Position numbers and translations under genes: made by a program. Shown in pieces: positions 37,601 through 49,600 of a DNA stretch of 64,000 nucleotides. Positions within the stretch are counted from its first letter, which is position 1, and each line of letters begins with the position of its first letter. Under the pieces are notes generated by a model, which ran no database searches, was not told the origin of the DNA, and was given only the letters and a program-made list of their open reading frames with translations. The DNA is from Diploscapter coronatus (Eukaryota; Nematoda; Chromadorea; Rhabditida; Rhabditidae). Location: assembly GCA_964036155.1 (NCBI GenBank), contig OZ038422.1, positions 2,565,201-2,629,200 on the forward strand. The letters run 5' to 3'.

Positions 37601-40600
37601 AAAATTAAAAGAAATAGTATATGAATCAGAGAGTGTCAGAGATAAAAACTAGGAGAAATAGTTTAGGAAATCAGAAAAGTAGGAAAAAAGAGGAGAAAAT
37701 AGTTTCTCAATTAGATAGAGAAAATGATGAAAACTGACTCATTAGGGGAAGAAATAGATGGGCATTTTCATAGAAAAAGGAATTCAGAAACAAACGTACT
37801 ATCCAGAAAATGCTGATTGGAAGGTGTAGAATTTTAGACGATTCGCATTATGGAAATGCCAAATTTCTGGCGAGAGTGCTTTTATGGAATGCTAAAATAA
37901 CTCTGAGTTTGGAAATCTAGAAAATTTTAAATGATGCATTTATGCATCATCGTTTATAAGAAGAGAAAATGAAGCCATTTTGATAAGTTGTACGTTCCAA
38001 AGTATGGTTCTAATGATAAATTTCAAATATTTCGAGAAGACTGATCATGTTAGTATTGAACGAAACTATTTAGTACTAGGGATTCTCGACATTTAACAAG
38101 ACCAAAAATGGTGCCATAAACGATAGAATTTATTAATTACAAACTTTCGTCCAAAAATTTAATCGATAGAATTCCATGAAGTTAGCTTTCATTCAAAAAA
38201 TTGGTAAGAATTGATTAATGAATGAAGCATTCAACTGATAGATTCCAGCCTATGAAAGAGTGTGTCCCTTTTCAGGGTAGAATAACTTCTCTCTATCTTT
38301 CAGCCTCTCAGTATAAATGATATATCAGCAATTTTTCGCCTATCATTTATTTTTTCTGAATCTTTTGACCCCTCTCATGATGAAATGATATGTCACTCAT
38401 TTTCTAACTTCTCCAAAAATAGTTTTATAACTGACTTTCTCTATCTATTTCTATTTCTGAGTCTTTCATTCTCTTCAAACATGGTTATATATCATCCATT
38501 TTCCGATTCTATTTTCGTTTTTCTATCTTTCAGCCTCTCTCCGTAAGGTGATATTTCATTTTCATGTGACTAAAGTTAACAAGTTTTAGGCGCCACTTCG
38601 GGGGTGACATCTCATCGCAACGACGATGATAGATTCGTGTCAAATTTAGACAACAAGCATAATGAATGAAATGAAAGCGAACAGAGCGTTGCTTGGAGGA
38701 ATAACGTTGGAAAAAAATCTAAAGGAAAATTAAGATAACGATGTTTAGAAAATGAGTGCAGAACATTAAGAAAATGGCACTATTCAAATTTGGAAGTTCG
38801 TGTCAAGAAATTTTAAAAGATACCTTGAAAATTATTTACTTTTCGAATATGACATAACTAAAATGCATTTCTCATATGAACTATCATTGAAACTTTCAAG
38901 GTTAATGCCACGAAATTTTGAAAGATATTTCCAAATCTTGTTTTAGAATATGAGAAGATAGCATAGAAACATAGAATTCACCCTTAAAACTATCGCTCTA
39001 AATTTCTATTCTGATGCTGAGAAAATTGAACTCATATCCAAAGTCATTTTGAGTATAGAATGACTTAAACAAGTCACGACAATATTATCCATTCAGATTC
39101 AAACTTGATGCCAAAAAATCTGAAATCTATCCAGAAACTCAAATGATAATACCATCCACCTTTCATCATTTTCCCAGAATGATATAGAGTTGAATGAAAG
39201 AAAGAATATATTACGACTCGAATTTTGCATTTCCCGCATAAACATGCTAGCTGCGCCCATCATTTTGTATAAGTTTTGCATAATCAGGGTTTTTTTCATC
39301 TTATAAAAATGCACTTGGGCATAGACAATTATGAATATGAGAGCATAATTTTTACATAATTTCTGCCTAATGACTGAGGGTGTAGGCAATCATCCGTCTA
39401 AATTATTCATCTAATTATGATGAAAGTCGGATGATGTAAATAGGAAAATATAGTGCATTTTTGAAATCATCCGTGAAAATATAATGAAAAACATTTAATT
39501 CGGAATGCACTTTGTTTCAAAATAAGTGGACTAGTGAGAATAGATGAAGTTTACAATAATTAGAGTACAATTTCCATAAGATATAAATAAATTGTGAAAC
39601 TCGAAATTATGCAAGTTGAGATTCCAAAGCTCTCGATAAATAAAATTCAAATTCAAACTGAGGATGTCTTAAATCGTCCGCAAAATAAACTAATGAATTC
39701 AGTTCAGTAAATTATGATGGCGAAATGATGTAAATGGCGTGCATCTTGCAGCCATTTTGTGTGCCATATTCTAGCATATAGAACATATTGAATATGTGCA
39801 CTACATTTCTCACGCCTGCATAAATTATTAGATGAATATGATGTCCGTAAAAATGAATTTTGTAAACGAGATAAAAATACGCGCGCGCTTGCGAGACACC
39901 CACGAAACGGACAAGTTAAGTGTGCAGGATTGAAGCACGATGAGGTAAGTTCGACACATGAGATATTGAATTTAGGAAGAATCCTAGCAACTAATGAAAT
40001 CTCGTTAAAATTTGAGCCTAATTTAGATTATTTTAGATAAGAATAAATATAACAGCATAACGCATTCAAATTAAAAAAAGTATGCATTTGGTTAAAAAAA
40101 TCTCAATGAACTCAAAGAATGAGCTTATTCTCAAATTGCATTATCGTAAAAACACCTTCGTTCTAATAATGAGCCCACGCTTTTTGAAAAAATGGCCTAC
40201 CGAATGAAAATGAATAAATCATAATGATAGGTTGAATGGATGATAGTCCTTATATAAAGACCTCTATGTTAAAATGGAATTAACGCAAAACACTCATATC
40301 GTTGTGAGCTAATAGCGATGAATGAAAGATCAGATTTGATTAGTTTATGAACCTACACATTTCCGTAAATTATGAAGTTTACATGGACGCGAAAAAATAG
40401 TAAAGCGATGAAAATAGTTGGCTCTCTCGGAAGGCTGATTAACGCTATATAAATGAATAGACTCCGCGGATATTGCATTATGTATTAAGTATATCGAGTC
40501 AAAGCGGTATTTACCTCACAATTAGATTCTTATTATACTTAGCGCGTCGCTTAACTTAAACGCTTAGAATTACATGATCTAATTTCGCGAAATATAATTT

Positions 40601-43600
40601 ACTTTTTTGGCTAATGGTTAAAGCGAACTATCGTAAATTATAAAGTAATTGCGGTATGAATTAACCTCCGCATTTGTTTGTATTTCGAGTTGAAATGGTC
40701 ATAAATTAGACAAAACATTAGAGAAGTCACCCTAAAATAATTGGACAATGAAATGAAATCATATGAGGTAATAAAATAAAATATAGACAAACAAAAACGC
40801 TCAATTATACCTATTTCAATAAAGACCATCATGCCGAAATTGGGTAAAATTTATAGAAGACTAGAGCAATTTTTCTAGATCAGAATTCCTCTACAAAAAT
40901 ATGCATAGTTCAGAGCATTGCTAAGATTAAAAACGCACATTGTTAACCTATTTAAAAGGGAAAAAGTTGCAAAATTTTCGTAAAGGCTAAAATTCTAGGT
41001 ATGTGCAAAGATTTGCAAAATTCCTAGCTATTATCTAGATTAGAAAAAATAAAAATAAAATCATCGCTGATTTATGATAATCTTGGCACGCGCTTCTAAT
41101 GTAGGCGGAGGCGTTCAAGAATAAAAACATGAAAAACGCGCGAGGGGAAATAACAGGACACCTAGAGAGTGAGGAAGGGAAAAAAAAACTGAGAAATGGT
41201 CAGAAGAATTGAAGAGAAAAGATGAAAATTCGAGAGAGAAAGAAAGAAACACAGAAATTTTCGAGATTCAAAGAATCAAAATTTTTAGAAATATGAAAGG
41301 AAAAGAAGGAAAGTGAGAAATAGCATAAAGTATAAGAAATTGAAAAGAAATTTCAAGGAAACATGGAAAGCCAGAGAAAAGACAATATATGCGTGAAAAT
41401 TGGAAACAAATCAGAGCCTTTCGAGAATGACGTAACCAAATAGAACATTGTTTTCCACACGCACATAGCGAAATATGTAATAAAGCGGTAATTTGACGCA
41501 CACATATTGCATTAGAGCTGATATTCATGTGAAAATGGTTACTTTCGAAAGTTTACCTTAATGAACCCGATAATTATAACTTCTCAAATATTACTTCATG
41601 ATAAGGGATGTCATTTAAAACTCAGCTTAAATAATTTAGGACCTAATTGTTGCAGATAGCTAGATTTTAGGGAAATATGGTTACTTATCAGGGGAGTTGC
41701 AAAATGCAATTAGCGGTGTTTTCAAGCCGTTTTCTGCATAATCATAGGTTAGTTTATCCGAATTTTCCAATTTTGCGTCACTACGGGAATTTGTTGAAAA
41801 TACTTTGAGCTTATCGGGAAATTGAGAAACGAATAGGAATATGAAATAAATGAAATGATAAAATTTGTTAGAATGAATATATTTTGCTAACCGAGCTAAT
41901 TTCATTATAAGGATCTCTAGCTATTGACATTTTTGAAAGATACTCGAATTTTTAGAGATTTGTCAAATATTATCCTGAAGAGGCGCAACTCTATCATCCT
42001 TGATCCACACACTTCTTACCCATTCTACTTTTCGAAACATTTTCCATCAAAGCTGATCTTTCCATAGTTTTTGGAAAATTTCTTAAAAGTTAATTTTAGC
42101 TTATAAATATCTTTCAGCTTTCACGCTAGGTTATCATCCTTGAATCAGCCAGACGTTGGGATGTTTTCCACCGCAAAAATTCGGTCATTATCTTTCGTCC
42201 CATTGTTAAGGGTAGTAATTCAAACGCTGAATGGAATAATTCACCGCATAAGGGATATTTGCGGTGGGTGGAAAACGTTCCAGCGTTTGGAACCAACCCA
42301 TATTATTCAGTTTTCCTTGAAACATTCTCTATCAAAGTTCAATTTTTCTTTGATACCCTTCCGAGTTATGTTATCTCTATGTCAGGATCATTCAAATTGA
42401 ATCACAAGGGCATTTCGCGTATTGTAAAGCTTGAAAGTGCTTCTTTCAGCGAATCTGTCAGAAATGTTTTCGCCGACCTTGTTACAGCCTTCCTTTGAAC
42501 AGAGCCGCCGCCACTGCTTGCCGTTGAATTTCTTCCTGATTCCACCTGAAAGTACAAGATCTTCAAATGGTTTGAGATTTTTTGCGAGCATCACAAATAC
42601 CTGTCAATACTCTAAATTAGAGTTAGATTGCGGTAAAACAGTGCATTGATAGGTATGATACTTGAAAATATCCGTATCTTGAAAATGCATACCTGAAGTA
42701 GTAACGATTTCGCCCTTCTTGTACCTCTGCTGGACCATCTGCTCCGTCAGACTCTAAAATATTAGGAATTTTATAGCGATTTTTATTCAAGTTTATTTTC
42801 TGGTTGATTTGGAGGTATCGTATTTGATCAACCATATAAATTTCCTTCAATGATAAGCCCCAATTTTAGTGAATCCTACATAATTAGTTTATCGGGTATA
42901 GTTTTGCAAGTAAACCACTGTGAAACCACATTGAATAAAATTGAAGAAGTTATCATTTTCTCTGAATCCTACATGCTAAAAATATATTCTGGTATAATTA
43001 GCTGAAGAACAGCTAGCTAAATCGAAACTAGTTTTCTCCGTGAAAATTTCTTTTTCACTAAATCCTACATTCAAATTTTTCCTAAAGGTGTTCGTCATAA
43101 AAAATTCCCAAAAATTATTGTTGATGCCGAAATCTGGGAGGTCGAAAATGAGAAGGGAAGAAGCGATTTTAGGCCAGTCTCTTTCTCTCTTTTCGCGTGC
43201 TATTTCTTGATTTTCTAACCGGCAAAAATAGCTATACGTCACTTTGCACGCCTCTCAGATTTGAGCATGAAAAATACCGGCGGCGCAGAGAAGCCTTGTG
43301 GGAAGAGGGACTGTTGCTGACTGATGAGGTCGTCGTCGATTGATGCCGATGATGGCTCGGACTTGCCGCCCATGTACAGACGCGGCAGACGGGGAAATGG
43401 GAACGCGTCCAGTTGGGGCGTCTCTGGCTGCAATTTTAACAAATTTAAGATCTTTTTAGAAAACTCTCCCTTTTTCAATTGTGAAAAATTTTTAAATAAA
43501 TTTTGGAAAATAGTGGCCATAAAATTAATGTCTAGATAATCTTTCTCGAAAATATGAACAATTTGGAGATACTGCAAAAATTATTTGGATATTTTAAAAC

Positions 43601-46600
43601 GAGAAAAGGGTTTTAGTAAAACGTCTTTGAAGTCTGGTTTTATTTGAAGTTCCTTTCTAGAAGACAAACTATGGGTCTTTCTTTCGAAGATTTTATCATT
43701 GATTCATTCTGAAGTCTTAGTAATTTTAGAAGTGCCCTTTTACATTACGAATTTCGCACTTTTTCTTATTTTTAACTGCTTCAAAAATAAAATAACCATA
43801 TTAAGTTTCGAATATTCTTATTCGAATGTTTCTGCGCCATTTGGAAAAATCCCAACCCAAAATTCCCCGTTTACTATACGATTTTGCCATTGCAGACATT
43901 TCTTGGCACTTTTCATCAAATCGTACACAATTGTTGTTCGAATCAAAGAAATCGTGAAAAATGACTGTTCAACAACGCCGTTGGCAGAATTACTCACTCG
44001 TAGAATGAAAGCTCTGCGTCTTTCTCCTCACAATGGTTTATCATACAGACTCTGGGCCTGGTGAATTGTGCCAAGATTGTTCGTCAAAAGAACACGAGAA
44101 TTGCGTGTTTGTGTGAGTGATTCGTTGGCACTTGCTCCAAGGAATGCACAAGTGCACTATGTTTTACGCGCTGTACGATTTTGGAAAAACGACAAAGTGG
44201 AGAATTTTTATAACAAACAAATTATCAAATGGACTCAAGAAATCAATCAATCAAAATTTGTAAAATTTTTATAAACATAGTAATTAAGTGCGCCAGGGAG
44301 AATATTTTAGTAAATCTGTTCATCATAATATTGTCTGGAACATATTCGCAATTTTCAAAAATTTTCAAAATCATTTGATCAGTGTTTCATTGAAATATTA
44401 ATAAGACTTAAAGCGTAATGTCTACTGAATACTAAAATGAATGACGATGAATGATAACAGCTCAAAGAAACACCTAAAAACTGGAAAAATCTAGTTATTC
44501 ATCAAAATTTATATCTAGTTTCAGAATCAAAAAGTGATTCCATTTAGAAAACCTGTTCCAAAAATTTCCATGAAATGACAAAATGTTCAATTTTTAGCAT
44601 TACTTACTTTCATTGAAAAGCGATTTTGAGTAAAAATAGAAGTGATCTAAGTTTGTCTCAAAAATTTGATGATCAACACATTGTTTTAATGGCAACTGCT
44701 ATATTTCGTAATGTTGTGCGCCATCTTTTTCCGCACTATTTCTTTTCTATCTAGTCTCCTGCTCTATCCCTAACTATAGCGCACGTCCTTACGACATATA
44801 CTAATTGCCTATTTGAATGTTTCAATTGCCTGGATTTTTGTTGATGATAATGAAAGTTGAAGATAAAATGCCGTACCTGTTGATTGGGTCCCTGTCCGCC
44901 ACTGGTGCCAGGCTCGTCGTCGGACTCGACGCTGCCAACCGCGGAGGACTTTTTCGTAGATCCGCCCGACAGCGAGGTTTCGGTTCTGTAGCCGGAGCTG
45001 ATTAGCAAATGACACTTTATTTGATAACGAAACATTTATTAATGACAATTTCTTCCTCTACTCAATTTATTTACAATAGAGTCTATCCTCAAAGATATGA
45101 ATGAAAAACTTCCTTGGTTGACTGATAACCATTCATGTAATTTCTTTCCCTTCGTTATCTTTCCAGCTTCATTCATGATCAAGAATACAAATTACGAAAC
45201 GTGCTGATCTTATAATGTCTGAGTTTGTATCGCTTATCTATGGCCTAATAAGTGGAGATATGAATGAAAGACTGCCTGGATTGGCTGATAACCCATTCGA
45301 TTGACAATACAAGTCCCAGTCTTATCATGCGCGTCAGTGAGTGCGCACAAACACAGAGTAGAACTCTCATTCACATTCACGGAAGAGCTGTTCTGCTGCA
45401 GGATTTTAAATGTAATTAATGGTGAGTAATGTTGATATTAAATTTGCATAATCTTCATAGCTACAGGAGCTCTCAGATAAACTTTGAAGCCTATTCTATA
45501 AAAAGCAAAATGCCTGTCTGAATACAAAGCCAACTATTGAGCAATACATCATTTCATTCATTCGCAATGTTTGCCTTATCAATTCGCAAATGCGCCTACT
45601 TGCTTCGTCGAAAACATGTGGCATTTCGTGTACACAAGGTACGCGTAATTTTCATTGAAAGGTTTAGCAGTGACAAAGCAATTGAAATTTGCAAACAATT
45701 TGAATGTGAAAATTTTTATCTTGATAGTTTATGTATCGAGGAAGAATCTCAATTACAGTGGAAAAAATCGTGAAACCTAACAAATCATGAAGGTTTATCC
45801 TTATACTGTCAAAATTTTTTTTTTAATTTACAAATTTCATAAAACCTACTGTTGCTGAGCCTGCGTAACTGCAGTAGCCTGTTGGATTGCTAAGAGTTGT
45901 TGTTGTTGCTGCAGAAAAGCTAATAGTAATCGATTGTCGTTGAACTGCAAATTTTGATATTAACTATGAGAACATGATGCTTGGGCCCCAATAACGATTT
46001 CTTGTATTCCACACCCACACTCACTTTTTTCTTTTCCCACTTCCCTCCCCTACTCTCTCCTCAAAAAGTTAACGTAATGACATACTAAATTTGGTAAATA
46101 GGCTAGAAAATCATGATTCGGAGGCGACTTTTATCAAAATATAAAACTGAAGCTACATAATTTTGGTAGAAATAGCTTTCTTTATAGTGCAAATTGCCTC
46201 CGACCCCCCAATTTTCGCATGTCAGTTTACCATGTCTTCCAAATTCTCAGAAAACGATAATGGTTCTTACCTGAGGTGGGAGCGTCCCGTTGGGTAGCGG
46301 TATTGGTGAAGGAAGGATCGGTGGCAGGGTGAAGGGCGACGTCAGCGGCGGCGCCGAGGACGTCGTGAGGGGAACGCTTCTGAAACTAGCAGTTTTTAAC
46401 AACTTCAAACCAATGTAGCCAGTTACGCGGAACATTAGCTTAGGAAAGTAGTTTGCATTATTGAATAGCTTGAAACGTATTGATGTTATTTTTTTGGATC
46501 CAATAATGATAGATTGAAAACGCAGTAAAAATGGGCAATGATCAGGTATTTATCGAAAATTAGCAGATATTGATCATTTTGGTGCATATCAACAAGTCTT

Positions 46601-49600
46601 CTCTTTCAATTCAGCACAGTAATATTGCTCTCCTCCGTATATTTCAATATATTACACATTTTAAGCATATCAGTAAGTCTTTACTCTTAATTCATGTCAG
46701 CATACTGGTCGCACCCTTATTTCAAAATCCCAAATTTTGAAACAAATCAATTAATCATCAATGTCTCCTCCTTTATCGTTATTCTTTTCTTATTTAAAAA
46801 TCATAAAGCTTGAAACATACGACGTCTGATCCATTTGCCTGTCTCTGTCGGTTTTGTCCTGATGTCGTTCTGCCCGGTCCCTGGAAATCAGCATCGACTG
46901 CAGCTCCTCATTCCAGGGTGGTTGCAATAGCCGCAAATTTGCACGGGACACTGTGCACTCCGACTCCGATGGAGATGGAGATGCAAAGCGAACCTGAACA
47001 TTTATATAGCAACTTCAAGAAACTTCACTTTTATGAAGAGTTGAAGCTTTTGGAGCTTCATAAGGTACAATTTCATCAAAATTGAAGTTCTATTGAAATA
47101 TAGGAAACTAACTAAAATAGTGACGCAGAAAATCTCTAAATTTCAAAAATTCTAAAAATATGCTTCAATCCTATGAATGTTGAGAATTGCTAAAGTTACA
47201 ATGTCCGAACTGATAGAATACATTAGTGCTGGATTGCGATAAAATAGATTTTTAAAAATTTAAGTACCGTAAAGAAGTACAGTTTTGCGACGATAAATAA
47301 GAAGAATTAGAATCAGCTTTCAGAATTTCAACCAAAAATGTGCAACTTCGAAGACCCGGCTCATTTTATATCAGATCTTAGTTTGTAAACATTGTTTATT
47401 TCAAAGCAGATGCATTTCAATTCAAATCGCATCACTTAACTGCATGATCTGCTTTTTCAACCCTTCACACCCACAAAAATATGATGTTTCTGAGTTACAG
47501 TAGTACACATCTTAGTATGAAAAGTCTTAATTTAAGTCCCAGAAAAAAGTGGAATGTAAACAAACAATAATTAAAAATTCTTCAGACCAGATTTTCAAAG
47601 TTCAATCTGCACCCCACCTACAGAACATGATGCTAGGATACCGTAGTACTCATGAAATAATGACTATTTTGAGTCTAGTAATAAGCTAGATATTTTTGCG
47701 GAAATAGAACAGACCTAGAATACCTCACACCCGTTAAAATTCAAGAGATTATTGAATAATAGAGCAAGATAATGAAATCACAAATGAATCATGGCTTAAT
47801 ATGCTGGTTCCGCAAGCTAATGAACTTTGGTTTCAAAAACTATCTTCTGATGAAAAGATTCAAATCGTGATATCGGACCATTAAAGATGAAAAAAACAAA
47901 GTTACTACTCAGTGGAAAAGTTACCGTGCGGTACTGGCTGGTTCTAGTCAACTTTAGCAACCTTTTACTGTGCGGTAAACGTCCTGGTTCCACCAGATAA
48001 AGCAGTGTAAAATTAAGCGGTACTAGACAATACCGCACAGTAACTCTTCCACTGAGTAATTGACCAAATTTGGCACTCAGAGCTTGAAATGTCCTTCTTC
48101 GACCAAATGAGCCTGGTGCTTATATACCCGCTCATAATCAGAATTAAGTCAAAATGACTTCACTTATTTTTGCCGCGTCAATTTTTACGTCGCTCATTGG
48201 AACGTTTCTCAATTATATTCCCCCAGCGCTATTTTCACTCACTATATTGCAAATTTGATCTCAGTCATAGTATGACTCAAATCACCTGCACTCCATTATC
48301 ATTTTCCCATTTCGAAAAATTATATTCGATGTATGTTGCGACCCTATCCTTCAACATAGAACGAGATAAAGTCATAATATCTTTGCACCTGTCCAATTTC
48401 AAACTGTATCATTCTATTTATCACTTTATTATGCACTTCTTCCAAGATATTCTGAATGATTCTGAATTTTTGCGTAATTTCACTTCTAACGGAACTTTGA
48501 TTCAGTGATGAGAAAATTGAAGCTTTCTGAGAGCCACTTGGTTTTTCCCAACCTCGTCCAAACGCAGGTGAAATTCAGTAATTGCATGAATTAGAACGGA
48601 AAATCAGACTCAAAAATGCAACTAAGATAAGAGGGCGGTGATTCGAGTTTCGGGTAATTTTCGCAAGACATGACGCAATTTTGGACGATGATTTTGACCG
48701 ATTGAGAACGATGAAATCACGCAAATTGTGCAACTTTTCACGAGAAATAAGCAGATGGTTTTTATTTTTGAACGCTCCATCTGAGCCACGATTATTCGAT
48801 AGGCTAGACTAACGGCTATTTTTATCATAACTACTTTGAACTTCTAAGGTAAAAAATTCAGAGAACAAATACTTTTGTGTGGTAATTCAGGTATGTGTTT
48901 TAATCTATAGTGAATTTTTAAAGAATTAATTTCGCCATTGAATTCTTATCATTCAAATAGTTCAGGGCAGACAGTGTCGCAATTTTTGCAACTAATCTTG
49001 TAGCTTGGCTTTTTCAAATAACGAATCATAATGATATGTTAAGATCTATTCGATAAGTAAATGGGAGTGAGATAATAAAGAAACGGACGATAATGACTTG
49101 CTTACCAAATATTTGTGATGCGCCGCGGTGGAGACGAGCTCGGCGAGTCGGTACGAGGTGCCGGCCTCGTTCGGTAGCCGCACGCACACCATAGATTTCG
49201 TTTTTATCTTAAATCGTTGATTCTTCTTAATTTTTAAGTTTCAACAAAAAGCCTCAAATACAAGTAAATGTTCGTCCTTTGGCCGAGCACATTTTCTATT
49301 ATAAATACCATTTGAATGATCTTATTAACCCTGAACGGTATCGAAGATTGTTGCAAAGTGTAGAAAGTGCTTCGTTCTTATTTCATGCTTCCAGGATTTG
49401 TATCCCAAAATGGTAGGATCTTGAAGCATTATGTAAACATTGTACGAGTTATGAAGCATGACACTTTATTTTATTTTACAAAAATAATCGCTTACATTCG
49501 AAGGATGTGGTGCCTGATCGGCGATGATGGCGTTGAGGTTTGGTTCGTTCAAGACGTCCTCGACGAGGCGTTCTGCACCATCGTCCAGCTGGACTAGAAT

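Larger units (their letters stand above)
35909..42477. other. 6.57-kb Capicua intron
   Basis: This is the longest intron of the Capicua model, and it splits the conserved Cys motif between [16 protein letters not shown] and [12 protein letters not shown] found no nested gene. It contains polypurine tracts (about 37500-37740 and 41150-41340), a degenerate pyrimidine-rich repeat (38289-38575), diverged duplicated AT-rich sequence at about 38800-39010 and MITE family B copy 2. Its size leaves room for an internal promoter, for which there is no direct evidence. Confidence 0.6.

Noticed and set aside
45847..45852. In-frame TAG at the end of the Capicua exon 45850-45944, suggesting a truncated isoform
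   Set aside because: Using the GTAGGT donor one step earlier removes the TAG and gives the phase needed by the next exon.
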